Origin: an uncultured Gammaproteobacteria bacterium
GTDB taxonomy: Bacteria; Pseudomonadota; Gammaproteobacteria; Pseudomonadales; Ketobacteraceae
DNA length: 32,902 nucleotides
NCBI GenBank assembly: GCA_913063125.1
Contig: CAJXZM010000061.1
Location: 1 to 32,902 of the forward strand
Reading direction: 5' to 3'
Below, in pieces: positions 7,410 through 16,814 of this stretch. Position 1 is the stretch's first letter. Each line of letters opens with the position of its first letter. A program made the translations under genes and the position numbers. The notes under the pieces were generated by a model. The model was not told the origin of the DNA. It saw only the letters and a program-made list of their open reading frames with translations, and made no database searches.

Positions 7410-8114
7410 ATGATGATGAAATTTGCTAGCCATTTTGGATTTTTACTTTTTACTCTTGGTTTGTCGCTCACTATATGCTCAAAAATGGCATTTGCAGAAT
7501 CTGTATTGCAGATTCCAAAAGCATCAGGTGATTTTGCCTTATCACAAACACCTGAAGCATCATTGGGAAGCCATGATCAGGGTGTTGGTATTAAAAAGGG
7601 CAGTAAGGTTGTAGGTTTTACCGCCAACACCCATGATGGGCAGAAGACTGACCTTTCGGCATTATTAAAAAGTGCACCACTGATGATCGTTTTCTATCGT
7701 GGTGGGTGGTGCCCGTATTGCAATCTACAAATCCGAGAGTTAACAAAAGAATGGCCCAAGTTTAAGAACCGAGGTGTTACACCTGTATTAATCAGTGCGG
7801 ATAGTGTTGATGGTGCTGCGCTTGCCTCAGCAACGTATAAAATCCCTTTTCCTGTGTTATCGGATGCAAACCTTGCTGCACATAATGCGTTCAATGTGAC
7901 GTTAGATGTAGATGATAAAACGTATAAATTGTACCAGTCTTACGGTATTGAATTAGAAGCATGGTCTGGAGAAGGACATCATAAAATTGCGGTATCATCG
8001 GCTTTTTTGCTGGATGCTGAAGGCGTTGTCCAGTGGGCACACACTTCCAAAGATTATAAAACACGGCCTAGTGCAAAGCAGTTGTTATCGGTTATTGATC
8101 AGTGGAGTAAATAG
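7410..8114 (+). CDS. Exported peroxiredoxin-like (AhpC/TSA) protein
   Basis: A 234-residue thioredoxin-fold protein of the AhpC/TSA-like group, expected to reduce peroxides or act as a thiol oxidoreductase in the periplasm. A signal peptide spans about residues 1-29, ending AFA. The core begins with GSKVVGFTANTHDG and contains FYRGGWCPYCNLQIREL, giving a CPYC pair at about Cys 101 and 104 in the position of the peroxidatic site. Further family strands are VTPVLISADSVDG and FPVLSDANLAAHNAF. Three consecutive ATG codons occur at 7410-7418 behind AAGGA (7403-7407), so any could serve. It appears monocistronic, and its physiological electron donor is not in the window. Confidence 0.85.
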   Translation: MMMKFASHFGFLLFTLGLSLTICSKMAFAESVLQIPKASGDFALSQTPEASLGSHDQGVGIKKGSKVVGFTANTHDGQKTDLSALLKSAPLMIVFYRGGWCPYCNLQIRELTKEWPKFKNRGVTPVLISADSVDGAALASATYKIPFPVLSDANLAAHNAFNVTLDVDDKTYKLYQSYGIELEAWSGEGHHKIAVSSAFLLDAEGVVQWAHTSKDYKTRPSAKQLLSVIDQWSK

Positions 8115-8235
8115 TGGTTATAGCCACAGAAAATGTAAACTTAGACTTTGAGGCGAGAGTGGGTGCAAAGCCCACTTGCTGGCGTTTGGCGTAAACCTCT
8201 TGCGCGGTACCTGGATACGTAATTTTTGTGAAGAT

Positions 8236-8271
8236 AGGGCACCTACACCGAGTGATCGTAGTAGATGCCCT
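8236..8271. terminator. Imperfect long hairpin between convergent genes
   Basis: AGGGCACCTACAC (8236-8248) pairs with GTAGTAGATGCCCT (8258-8271) with one wobble and one bulge around a 9-nt loop. It sits 5 nt beyond the stop of the exporter gene and downstream of the peroxiredoxin-like gene. No long U-tract on either strand. A smaller hairpin, AGTGGG-TGCAAAG-CCCACT, lies near 8157-8175. Confidence 0.5.
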
Positions 8272-8275
8272 GATG

Positions 8276-10603
8276 TTAAACTGACCCCATTGATTGGTTT
8301 AGGTTCGGAGTTATTATTGGTTCGTGCTTGTCATATCTTTTTAACAGTATGATGGGTAACAAAATAAGATCGACAAAGACGGCGCAGATTATGGTTATGA
8401 TAGTGATGGCTGCAATGTCTTGGTTGGGCGTGAAATTCGAAAATAGCATGGAGCCAAAACCAACACTCATCATTACAGTGGTTAGCATCATAGCAATACC
8501 AACGGTATCCATTGCGTAACGTACAGCGTTTTCATTACTGTATCCTAAGCTGTCTCTTGCGTATTGATATTTAGATAAGAAGTGAATGGTGTCATCCACT
8601 ACAATACCTAAGGTTAATGTAATACCTACGGACATACCAAAGCCGATTTTTCCATCAATTAACGCCCAGATACCAAATGCCATTGCTGCAGGGAATAAAT
8701 TAGGAATAACACTAATTGCCCCAAGGGTGAAAGAGCGAAACATTAGTATCAGTAAGGCGGAAATGGCGAGAAGGGCGAATACAAATCCTTTGGATAAATT
8801 ATTAACATTTGCGAATTGCATGTGTGCAAATGCCAGACTTGAGCTACCAATAGTTGCATTCACATCAGATAAATTTCTTTTGTCCAGCCACTTTTGGAGT
8901 TTGGTTTCGAGCAGAATTAAGTTTTTGTCGGACAACTTGTCGTATACGGCAATAACACGGCTTTCAGATCGATCAAAGTTCATTAAGTTATTTAAGTCCT
9001 GACCAAAGGGTAGAGACATCTCATACATTAATAAATATTGTGATGCGAGGTTTCTTGTTTCGGGGACTCGGTACCAATCTGGATCATCGTTGTGCATGTC
9101 CCTATTAAGGGTTTTCATCACTTCGAGCAACGATGTGGTAAAGCGGAGTTCCGGCTGTTGAGATAGAAAATTATCTAGCTCATCAAGCAACGTTAAATAT
9201 TCAGGTTCAAGTATTCCACCTTGTTCTGTTGCGGGGATACTAATATTAATAATTGCGGAGCCACCGATATTATTGGTCATGAAATCAATGTCTTTTCGAA
9301 CCTCCAGTGTTTCATCAAAAAACTCTATAAAGTTATCATCAAGAATATTTTTGGGGATAAATGCCGATAAACTAATTATGACGATAGTAAATGCCAGAAT
9401 GATAAGATTGCCATGTTTTTGATAGGTAGGTACTAATCCCCCAAGTTTTGGCATGGTTGATACCTCTTTTGCCTTCGAAGGAAGGTAATATATTGCTGCG
9501 GGTAAAAAGGTGAGAGAGGCAACCATAGCAAATAGAATACCTATTGCGGATGCAGTACCCATATGTGCGAAAGGTGGTGAGTCGGAAAAATTTAGGGCTA
9601 AGAAACTGAGCGCTGTGGTTAGGCTAGTGAAGATAATGGGCGCGAAGTTAACTTCAATGCTTTTTTGTAAGGCTGTCTTTTTATCGAGATTGTTAGCAAG
9701 CCCCTGAGAGTAATTCACCATAAGGTGTATGCAGTCTGCCATGGCCAGAATAATAATGATGGCGGGACTGTTAATAAGAATGGGTGAAAGTTTTACGCCA
9801 GTCCATAATACGCCACCCATTCCGGCTGCTATTGCTAAAAAACTGGTGGTGAGTGCAATGACATTGCCAACGAGGTCTCTTAAAACAATAGTAAGAAAAA
9901 TAAAAACGATAAAGGTTGCGATAGGGAAGGTGGTTTGCCCATCTTCTTGGACGATTTTGGGAATAGAAACTTCCATGACAACGGCACCCAGTACACGAAA
10001 GTTTATGTCTGGGTACTCTTGGCGAATACCTTCTATACCCGCTCTGACGTGATCAACTACCTCTATTGCTGCATTTGCGCTATTGCTAGAGGGGAGGTTA
10101 AGTGTGACGGAGACCAGGGCAATGTCACCATCATGGGTGATCAAGTAGTCTTCCAAGCCAACTTTATTTATGGCATACGTTTTTCGAGTATTACGTTCTT
10201 TTGTTGATAATTGGGCTTCTTCATCAAATAGATACTCTACTAATAACTCATCACCTTCCACTTGAGTGTAAAGGTGGTTGGTGATGGACTCGACACGTTG
10301 TGAATAAGGTACTTGCCAACCAAATTTGGTTATTTCTCGAATAGCCGAAAGGGTTGTTGGGTCAAATATATCTTTATTTTTTGGTTCTATTAGCACAAGG
10401 ACGTTTTTGTCACTAGTGAACTCATCTTCTATTTGAACAAGGTTGTTGAGGTGGACGTCATCGGCTCGAAAAAAGTCACGCTGGTTAGCGGAGAACTCTG
10501 CATTGATTCCACCTAAGCCCAATATGAGAGCAGATAGCACAATTAACATGATGCTGGTAATTCGGTGGTTCATTACCCAGTGGGCGAATAGTTTGGCAAC
10601 CAT
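8276..10603 (-). CDS. MMPL/RND-family exporter
   Basis: An inner-membrane exporter of the RND superfamily, MMPL type (PF03176), about 775 residues. It has the usual duplicated layout: an N-terminal helix (about 14-32), a large periplasmic loop, five helices including ILAMADCIHLMVNYSQG, a second periplasmic loop, then five more helices with ITLTLGIVVDDTIHFLSKY near residue 665. The acidic residues in these helices are where proton coupling is expected. ATG 10603 (MVAKLFAHW) has AGGA 9 nt upstream; the frame extends to 10636 but that ATG has no ribosome binding site. No membrane-fusion or outer-membrane partner is adjacent, so it is probably a standalone lipid or hydrophobic-compound transporter. 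The substrate is unknown. Confidence 0.9.
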   Translation of the reverse strand: MVAKLFAHWVMNHRITSIMLIVLSALILGLGGINAEFSANQRDFFRADDVHLNNLVQIEDEFTSDKNVLVLIEPKNKDIFDPTTLSAIREITKFGWQVPYSQRVESITNHLYTQVEGDELLVEYLFDEEAQLSTKERNTRKTYAINKVGLEDYLITHDGDIALVSVTLNLPSSNSANAAIEVVDHVRAGIEGIRQEYPDINFRVLGAVVMEVSIPKIVQEDGQTTFPIATFIVFIFLTIVLRDLVGNVIALTTSFLAIAAGMGGVLWTGVKLSPILINSPAIIIILAMADCIHLMVNYSQGLANNLDKKTALQKSIEVNFAPIIFTSLTTALSFLALNFSDSPPFAHMGTASAIGILFAMVASLTFLPAAIYYLPSKAKEVSTMPKLGGLVPTYQKHGNLIILAFTIVIISLSAFIPKNILDDNFIEFFDETLEVRKDIDFMTNNIGGSAIINISIPATEQGGILEPEYLTLLDELDNFLSQQPELRFTTSLLEVMKTLNRDMHNDDPDWYRVPETRNLASQYLLMYEMSLPFGQDLNNLMNFDRSESRVIAVYDKLSDKNLILLETKLQKWLDKRNLSDVNATIGSSSLAFAHMQFANVNNLSKGFVFALLAISALLILMFRSFTLGAISVIPNLFPAAMAFGIWALIDGKIGFGMSVGITLTLGIVVDDTIHFLSKYQYARDSLGYSNENAVRYAMDTVGIAMMLTTVMMSVGFGSMLFSNFTPNQDIAAITIITIICAVFVDLILLPIILLKRYDKHEPIITPNLNQSMGSV

Positions 10604-10858
10604 GAGAGTATTTCCTGGTAAGTACAGATGCGTCATGTGGACATGTAATTTGACAGAGCGACCCCATAGAAAATGGGATTAACGTACACTAACAACTTCT
10701 CTTGGGTTTAAGAGGACAAAGACTAGGGCAAATGCGACACACGGGGGGCGAGGATGACAAACGAGTGTATTGTCACGCTTAACCAATTTACTTAATCAAC
10801 CCGACAAACTAATTGGCCTAATAATGCTAGTTTACGAAGGTGCCCTGTTTTGTTAAGG

Positions 10859-11071
10859 CTACGCAGGGATCGGTGTAATGTTTTTTTCTACAACGAGAAA
10901 AATGCTCTCGTTTGGATTGCTGTTGAGTTCGATTTTCCAAATATTGTGTATTTGTATAAACGAAAGGACTAACGCGGTAATTACTACGGTTACTGATAAA
11001 AATTTTCGAAATGTTTTATTTGCTTGAGGCTTGTCCATTGGATTCTCATTGTTATTCTTATAAAGGTCCAT
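10859..11071 (-). CDS. Possible small single-span membrane protein
   Basis: A short frame beginning MDLYKNNNENPMDK; ATG 11038 is an alternative start giving 60 residues. It has a basic N-terminal stretch, one clear hydrophobic helix (FLSVTVVITALVLSFIQI) and a short tail. No family recognised, and the ribosome binding site is weak for every start. It is the only plausible coding signal in the 600-nt stretch from 10682 to 11282; I see no RNA gene there, only a loose inverted repeat AAACTA/TAGTTT near 10806-10833 and the hairpin at 11216. Confidence 0.3.
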   Translation of the reverse strand: MDLYKNNNENPMDKPQANKTFRKFLSVTVVITALVLSFIQIHNIWKIELNSNPNESIFLVVEKNITPIPA

Positions 11072-11210
11072 TTTTGAGAATTTTCCCAATGACGATAGAA
11101 GATTCTGCCATGGGAAATGTAGAAATTACTTGATTCTGCGAAACTAAAGTCGATATATTTTTGCAATAAAATTTCTAGCAATAAGGGGAGCTTAATCACT
11201 CAGTTAGGAA

Positions 11211-11235
11211 AAGGCTATCTCCCAAATGGGGGATA
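11211..11235 (-). terminator. Intrinsic terminator of the LRR gene (minus strand)
   Basis: Read on the minus strand, TATCCCCC-ATTT-GGGAGATA (8-bp stem, one wobble, at 11216-11235) is followed by GCCTTTT. It lies about 50 nt beyond the stop of the leucine-rich-repeat gene. The outer bases TCAGT/ACTGA could extend it. Confidence 0.45.
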
Positions 11236-11282
11236 ACTGAAAATAACAAATCTGTAAATTTCAATCAGTATTTGAATAGTTT

Positions 11283-12614
11283 CTAAGAATGCCCCTTGAT
11301 GTGGTAAGGGCGTAGTCTTTTGCTTAAATGAAGCAATGTGTCGGGAATTCTCGGGTCATTTCTAATGATTAAGCCATGACCTTCTAGCGAGGTCGTTATG
11401 ATATCTAGTAAAGGGTCCTTTGTTTGTTTGTGTTGAGATCGAAAATGGTTTTCTTTACTGAATGTATTTAGTGACCAAAGATATGTTAAATATAGTAGGG
11501 CTCGCCGAGATGCTGACAACTGACAAGAGACGGTAATGTGTTGATCGAATTGGCAGTTGGTGATTTTGCTATGGGGATTGTCATGCTTTTGTTTTCTTGA
11601 TGACATAATGCCTGATGAATGAAGGCTATGTATTAATATGCCACATTCACTTTCTAGATCATCCATTGATAAATTCGAATTATTATAGCACCGACTCATT
11701 AACTGATTAGCGTGAGAGTGTTGGTCGACGATTCCTTGTATGCTGTGAGTGATCGACCATACAATGAGAAGATCGTTGTTAAGGGCTTCTAAAAATTGTG
11801 CGGTATTATGTAGTGTTTTAGGCTTTGATATATGGGTTGTCTTGATGTGAAGTTGATTGTTTACAATGGGGAATTGTTTAAGTAATTTGTCGAGAGCGAA
11901 AACATGACTCCCTGTTGATTGGGTTGCTTTTTGTTTTCGGTATAGATCAAGTTGTGTGTGGCTCTTTTTGTATTCTATTTCCCGGATTTTATCAAAGAGA
12001 ATACCGGGGTCATATTGGTATTTTTCGAAAAAGGAGAAAGGAAGGCCTATTTTATTTCCTGCTAGGTCTAAATTTTCCAATTTTGATAAGGCTCGGATAC
12101 CTGCCGGGAGTTTTTCAATCTCATTATAGGAGGCATCTATGGTATCCAGGTGAGATAGTTTTCCTATGCTTGATGGTAAGCAGGTTAGTTCATTTTTTCC
12201 CATTCTCAGACAGGATAAATTGAGGCAGTAACCTAAATTTTCCGGTAATACAGTGAGGCTGTTGTCAAAACAGTCCAGTGTTGTTAGGTTTCGAAGCAGG
12301 TGGATATTGTTGGGAAGATAGGTCAATGAATTTGATGAAATATCCAACGTATTTAGTTTTTCTAGATTGAGAATGCAGTCGGGTAAGTACGTTAATCTGT
12401 TGGCCGATATATCCAAGTGCTGTAGTTGGGTAAGTAATTGAATATCATCAGGAATGTTGTCAAGTTTGTTGCCTGTGAGGAACAGGTGAGTTATTTCTGT
12501 AAGTTCCCACAGCGCGTCGGGTATTGCTGTTAGCTCCAGGAAGTTAAGGTGCACCTCTTTTTGTTGGGTTGATTTTATATTGTGAATGACGCTTGTAGCG
12601 TTATCTATACCCAT
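11283..12614 (-). CDS. Leucine-rich-repeat protein with unrecognised C-terminal domain
   Basis: A 443-residue protein in two parts. Residues about 17-190 are leucine-rich repeats with exact 23-residue periodicity: the conserved repeat Asn falls at 49, 72, 95, 118, 141, 164 and 187, each within an LxxLDxSxNxLxxLP-type unit. Residues about 200-443 form a mixed, His/Ser-rich region that I cannot assign, with hydrophobic helices such as LLIVWSITHSIQGIV and RALLYLTYLWSLN. No signal peptide, lipobox or clear membrane anchor, so probably cytosolic. LRR proteins usually mediate protein binding; the partner is unknown. The start at ATG 12614 lacks an obvious ribosome binding site. It is divergent from an HD-GYP phosphodiesterase with only 118 nt between them, so shared control is possible. 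Confidence 0.8.
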   Translation of the reverse strand: MGIDNATSVIHNIKSTQQKEVHLNFLELTAIPDALWELTEITHLFLTGNKLDNIPDDIQLLTQLQHLDISANRLTYLPDCILNLEKLNTLDISSNSLTYLPNNIHLLRNLTTLDCFDNSLTVLPENLGYCLNLSCLRMGKNELTCLPSSIGKLSHLDTIDASYNEIEKLPAGIRALSKLENLDLAGNKIGLPFSFFEKYQYDPGILFDKIREIEYKKSHTQLDLYRKQKATQSTGSHVFALDKLLKQFPIVNNQLHIKTTHISKPKTLHNTAQFLEALNNDLLIVWSITHSIQGIVDQHSHANQLMSRCYNNSNLSMDDLESECGILIHSLHSSGIMSSRKQKHDNPHSKITNCQFDQHITVSCQLSASRRALLYLTYLWSLNTFSKENHFRSQHKQTKDPLLDIITTSLEGHGLIIRNDPRIPDTLLHLSKRLRPYHIKGHS

Positions 12615-12732
12615 TTTTTATAAAGGAGTCGCCAGTTATGTAGTTTGTGTCTAAGAAGGTTTTCAAAATGATCAATACTAATGATAGATGTCAGATTGTT
12701 TAAGGGGATGATTTTTTGATAGCGAAAATAAC

Positions 12733-13983
12733 GTGATGAAAAAGACAGTTATTAGAAAGGGGTATATCAAACCTACTGAAAGCACCGTAAAGATACCTGT
12801 TTCACAGCTAGGAATTGGTATGTTTGTGAGTGCGTTAGATCGTCCGTGGCTAGAAACCCCTTTTTTGGTGCAGGGTTTTTTGATTGAAAGCTTAGATCAT
12901 ATCGTTTTGGTTCAAGAGTTTTGTGACTATGTCTATATCGATGCGGTGCATGATGATTGGGTTCCGACGGAAGAGCGAGTGGTTGCTCCGACTAATAAGA
13001 AAAAACGTTACATTCATAAAGTTGCGGTGGAGCAGGAAAATGACGTTGCCCCAGGGGTATACCGACATGCTAGAAATATTGTAAGTAATGTCTTAGATGA
13101 TGTTCGAATAGGTAATGCATTAGATGCAAAGCAAGCGAAGGAAACAGTATCTGGTTGTGTTGATAGTATTTTGCGAAATCCCGATGCGTTAATGTGGTTG
13201 GGAAAAATTAATAATGTTGATGGGGGGACTGCAGAACACAGCCTTAATGTATGTATTTTGGTAATCGCTTTTGGTCGGCATCTCGGTCTTGAGGAGCTTG
13301 AGCTAGAGCAGTTAGGATTGTGCGGGTTATTACATGATATTGGCAAGATGAAGATACCCCCCGGAATTCTGTCAAAAAAAGAAGAGTTAACCGATAAAGA
13401 AACAAGGATATTGCAAGGTCATACGTTACATGGGCGTAATATATTGATGTCAAACTCTGGGCTATTTCATGGTGTCACTGATGTTGCTCATACGCATCAC
13501 GAACACCTTGATGGGAGTGGTTATCCCCGTGGATTGAAGGCGGTGGGGATTTCCCCGCATGCACGTATTGTCGCGATTGCAGATCAGTATAATGATATGA
13601 CTAGCGTGCATCCGGGTAAAAAGCCGTGCTCTACGCTAGAAGCTATTCGGTATTTGTATGCAAATCGAGGTACGGTATTTGATGATTCGCTGGTTCTTCA
13701 GTTTGTACAGTGCATAGGGTTGTATCCGCCGGGTAGCCTTGCATTGCTCAATAATGGAGAGGTGGGGATTGTGATATCAACTAATTACAAAAATCGACGG
13801 TTGCCTAAAGTGCTTGTTCTGCTGAACGAACAGAAGGCGCCTATTAAGCCGAGGGTAGTAAATTTAGGGAATGCGAAGGAGCAGGGCGATAAAAGGCAGT
13901 ATCTGATCAAAGATATTTTGATCAATGGAAGTTATGGTTTGAATTTGCAAGAGCATTTAGAAAAAGGGCTTAAATTAGGCTGA
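12733..13983 (+). CDS. HD-GYP c-di-GMP phosphodiesterase with DUF3391 domain
   Basis: A 416-residue protein expected to hydrolyse c-di-GMP. The N-terminal part (about 18-90, KIPVSQLGIGMFVSALDRPW) matches DUF3391, the usual partner domain. The HD-GYP domain spans about 165-340 with AEHSLNVCIL, LLHDIGK (HD at 201-202) and the signature HHEHLDGSGYP (255-265), so metal ligands and the GYP loop are intact. No membrane segment is visible. GTG 12733 and ATG 12736 are adjacent start options, both with a weak ribosome binding site. It is divergent to the leucine-rich-repeat gene, and its last 9 nt overlap the end of the convergent AraC gene. It balances the two GGDEF proteins in the window. Confidence 0.9.
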   Translation: MMKKTVIRKGYIKPTESTVKIPVSQLGIGMFVSALDRPWLETPFLVQGFLIESLDHIVLVQEFCDYVYIDAVHDDWVPTEERVVAPTNKKKRYIHKVAVEQENDVAPGVYRHARNIVSNVLDDVRIGNALDAKQAKETVSGCVDSILRNPDALMWLGKINNVDGGTAEHSLNVCILVIAFGRHLGLEELELEQLGLCGLLHDIGKMKIPPGILSKKEELTDKETRILQGHTLHGRNILMSNSGLFHGVTDVAHTHHEHLDGSGYPRGLKAVGISPHARIVAIADQYNDMTSVHPGKKPCSTLEAIRYLYANRGTVFDDSLVLQFVQCIGLYPPGSLALLNNGEVGIVISTNYKNRRLPKVLVLLNEQKAPIKPRVVNLGNAKEQGDKRQYLIKDILINGSYGLNLQEHLEKGLKLG

Positions 13984-15003
13984 GTTATTGAGCAGGTAAT
14001 CACTGGGTGTTTTTCCTGTATATCGTTTAAACGCCTTGGTGAAACTTGATGCATCTTTAAAACCAACTAAATAGGAAACCTGCTTAGGTGGTTGGTTTTT
14101 TTTCGTCATATAGTAAATGGCGCGTTCAATTTTTACGGCGTTTAGTAACTCTCGGAAGTTTGTATCCTCAGCAGATAGTCTTCGCTGTAGTGTTCTTGGT
14201 GTGACGCTAAGTGTGAAAGCAATGGCTTCCATGGTCGGAAAGTTATTGCCGGAAGAGGATAACATTTGTGTGATTTGGGCGGAGAATGTTCTTACGTTTT
14301 GGAGTTCTTGCCACAGCTGCTGGATTTGAGTCAAGGCCATGTTTTGCGCATCGATGTTGGCGAAAGGAAAAGGCTCTTGAATGGTATTAATGGGGATTCT
14401 AAAACGATTGGTTGATGCACTAAAGGTACACATTTTACTATTTTTTTCTAGCGCGGAAAGTACTGAGGGGCATTCAGGGCAGGTTAATTCTAGCTTGATT
14501 ATTTCCCAGTCGTCAGTGGTCATTTTGCTTCCAAACATGGCCATGGATTGAATCATAATGATGGCTATGTTGTCGGCAACCGTTTTAGGAATCAATGAAG
14601 AGGGTATGATTTCTAAATTTAGATATGTATTATCTTTTGTGATATTTATCGTTACTAAAGAGCTGATGACTGCGTAATATTTTGCCATTGATTCGCAGGT
14701 CTGTAGAGCGTTGTCACTACTGACAAGTAGGTAGCCTAGAGGGCCTAAGCTGTTGGCATTTGAAGCGTTGCCTAAGGTTCTCCAAGGGAGGTCGGTGATT
14801 CTTTTGTGCTGAAAGTGATTGGTAAATATTTTTAGTTGTTCGGAGGAAAAAAATAGGTAGCTTCCTTTGCGTTGTGTTGATGCCCAGCTGGATGCAAGTA
14901 GACGTTCCTCCTCAGTACCAATATGTTCAGCCCAGCGTTCCGGAGAGTCTAGGAAGATACCTATTGCGGGGTAGTAAATATACTGTTGGTCTGATTGCGT
15001 CAT
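13975..15003 (-). CDS. AraC-family regulator with arabinose-binding-type N-terminal domain
   Basis: A 342-residue transcription factor. Residues about 20-210 resemble the Arabinose_bd-type ligand domain (PF12625) common in lipid- and amino-acid-catabolism regulators (GPLGYLLVSSDNALQTCESMAKYYAVIS). The C-terminal 90 residues are an AraC DNA-binding domain with two helix-turn-helix units: AIAFTLSVTPRTLQRRLSAE and QVSYLVGFKDASSFTKAFKR, then YTGKTPSDY. It is divergent to an acyl-CoA synthetase, the usual target arrangement, so fatty-acid or related acyl-CoA metabolism is the likely regulon. Two near-identical direct repeats lie just upstream of its start. There is no clear ribosome binding site in front of ATG 15003; repeat sequence occupies that position. 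Its end overlaps the HD-GYP gene by 9 nt. Confidence 0.9.
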   Translation of the reverse strand: MTQSDQQYIYYPAIGIFLDSPERWAEHIGTEEERLLASSWASTQRKGSYLFFSSEQLKIFTNHFQHKRITDLPWRTLGNASNANSLGPLGYLLVSSDNALQTCESMAKYYAVISSLVTINITKDNTYLNLEIIPSSLIPKTVADNIAIIMIQSMAMFGSKMTTDDWEIIKLELTCPECPSVLSALEKNSKMCTFSASTNRFRIPINTIQEPFPFANIDAQNMALTQIQQLWQELQNVRTFSAQITQMLSSSGNNFPTMEAIAFTLSVTPRTLQRRLSAEDTNFRELLNAVKIERAIYYMTKKNQPPKQVSYLVGFKDASSFTKAFKRYTGKTPSDYLLNNSA

Positions 15004-15040
15004 AAGATTACTACAAATGCAGCTATAAAGGTTACTACAA
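15004..15040. promoter_or_regulatory. Direct repeats upstream of the AraC gene
   Basis: AAGATTACTACAA (15004-15016) and AAGGTTACTACAA (15028-15040) differ at one base and are spaced 24 bp start to start, a geometry typical of AraC-type tandem half-sites. The first abuts the start codon of the AraC gene, suggesting autoregulation. No other function is evident in the 209-nt divergent gap. Confidence 0.5.
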
Positions 15041-15212
15041 GAAAAAGTTAGGTGACAGGTATTGCCTATGTATTGGGGCTTATACTACTTTTTCAAGTTT
15101 AGGTGCTGAAATAGAGTGATACGTTTTTTTGATCCTTGCTAATCCGGTAGGATTGTAGAAAATGGAACCTACCCCTGGTGGATCAGTTGTTACCGTATAG
15201 AGATAGTTAGAT

Positions 15213-16814
15213 ATGTTGTTAAACGCCCCCACAATACACGACGTATTATTTAACGATAATATTAAACGCAACGCGAGCGATATGGCGATTTGTGATGAGT
15301 CAACGTCAATTAGCTGGCATCAGTTACGCGAGCGCTGTATATCTTTGGCGGTTGAAATGAAGGATACTTTGGGACTAGGTGAGCATCAGCATATTGCATT
15401 ATTAATTGGCAATCGTACTGAGTTTATTGAATCGATGCTTTCTGGGATTATCGCAGGTCTATGGATTACGCCTGTTAATACACACCTGAATTCGAGTGAA
15501 GTAAACTATATTATTGGTGATTCTGGCGCAAAAGTCCTTTTTTATGATGATCAACATGCTCACCTTATAGAAGATTATTTGCAGGGTAATCAACAGACGT
15601 GTGAATGTATTAATATCGAAGAATTCTGCTCAATGACGTATCAAAAAAAGCCCAATAACGAAAACAGTGAACTCACGGAAAATTGTTTTCCGTTGTCTGG
15701 GGCTGCTGGAGGAACGATGTTATATACCAGTGGAACAACAGGAAAGCCAAAAGGGGTAAAACGTAATAAGCCCGGTTCATTGGATGAGGTAATGAAGCGT
15801 ATGCAGTCGGGTGGGAAAATGTTTGGTCTTGACGGGAAGGGGCCGCATCTCGTTACTGGACCGTTATATCATGCCGCTCCTATGTTGTTTGCATTGTATG
15901 ATTTGTTGAATGGCGCACCTATGGTGATAATGCCAAAATGGAATAACCAAATGTTTGTGGATCTTGTTATCCAGCATGGAATAACAACAACACATCTCGT
16001 GCCTACGATGTTCGTACGACTGCTCAACGATAATGCAATAGCTGAAAAACAAACGGATTTTACTACATTGCAGCTTGTATTACATGGCGCTGCGCCGATA
16101 GCAAAAAGCACTAAGCAAAAAATGTTGCAATGGTGGGGTAATATTTTAGTTGAATATTGGGGTGGGACCGAAGCTGGTGTCACTACTCTGGTGACCAGTG
16201 AGCAATGGCTAGAGCACCCTGGAACCGTGGGGAAACCATTGCCCCATTTTGATGTTTATGTTGGAGATGATGCAGGTAATCCTGTTGATAATTCTTCGGT
16301 GGGCCAATCTTCAAAAGATACTGGAAACGAAAGTCCTTTAGAAGGGTTGCTTTTTTGTCGACATCATCAACTTTCGCAAGTGTTTGAATATCATCATGAT
16401 GATAAAAAAACACAGTTATCTCATCCGCAGCCTTATGTTTTTTGTATTGGTGATATTGGGTATGTGGCTGATGGGTTTGTATATCTGTCAGATCGTCAAT
16501 CTAATATGATTATTTCTGGTGGGGTTAATATTTATCCCGCAGAAACGGAGCAGGCCTTGTTGGAGCATGAAGCTGTTGCGGATGTCGCCGTATTTGGGAT
16601 TCCCAGCAATGAATGGGGTGAGGACGTAAAAGCTGCAATTCAATTAAAACCTGGTTTTGAACCAAGTAAAGCATTGGCAGAAAGTATAATTGGATTTTCT
16701 AGGGAAAAGGTTGCAACCTATAAAGCACCAAAAAGTATCGATTTTGAAAGCCTGTTACCAAGAACTCCAACCGGAAAACTACTAGTTCGCTTGTTAAAGG
16801 AAAGATATCAGTAG
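15213..16814 (+). CDS. AMP-dependent acyl-CoA synthetase/ligase
   Basis: A 533-residue member of the ANL superfamily, expected to activate a carboxylic acid (probably a fatty acid) to its CoA thioester through an acyl-adenylate. The core motifs are intact: P-loop YTSGTTGKPKG (171-181), VEYWGGTEAG (adenine-binding A5-type), the hinge-region YLSDRQSNMIISGGVNIYPAE, and the C-terminal PRTPTGKLLVRLL, whose Lys is the catalytic residue. A polar insert (about 365-405) is less conserved. ATG 15213 gives a normal length; the upstream ribosome binding site is weak (AGATAG). It is divergent to an AraC regulator of the type that often controls such ligases. No beta-oxidation genes are adjacent. Chain-length preference cannot be read from sequence. 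Confidence 0.9.
   Translation: MLLNAPTIHDVLFNDNIKRNASDMAICDESTSISWHQLRERCISLAVEMKDTLGLGEHQHIALLIGNRTEFIESMLSGIIAGLWITPVNTHLNSSEVNYIIGDSGAKVLFYDDQHAHLIEDYLQGNQQTCECINIEEFCSMTYQKKPNNENSELTENCFPLSGAAGGTMLYTSGTTGKPKGVKRNKPGSLDEVMKRMQSGGKMFGLDGKGPHLVTGPLYHAAPMLFALYDLLNGAPMVIMPKWNNQMFVDLVIQHGITTTHLVPTMFVRLLNDNAIAEKQTDFTTLQLVLHGAAPIAKSTKQKMLQWWGNILVEYWGGTEAGVTTLVTSEQWLEHPGTVGKPLPHFDVYVGDDAGNPVDNSSVGQSSKDTGNESPLEGLLFCRHHQLSQVFEYHHDDKKTQLSHPQPYVFCIGDIGYVADGFVYLSDRQSNMIISGGVNIYPAETEQALLEHEAVADVAVFGIPSNEWGEDVKAAIQLKPGFEPSKALAESIIGFSREKVATYKAPKSIDFESLLPRTPTGKLLVRLLKERYQ

Noticed and set aside
8586..10682. Several plus-strand open frames opposite the MMPL exporter
   Set aside because: They are antisense to a clear exporter gene and look like codon-bias shadows.
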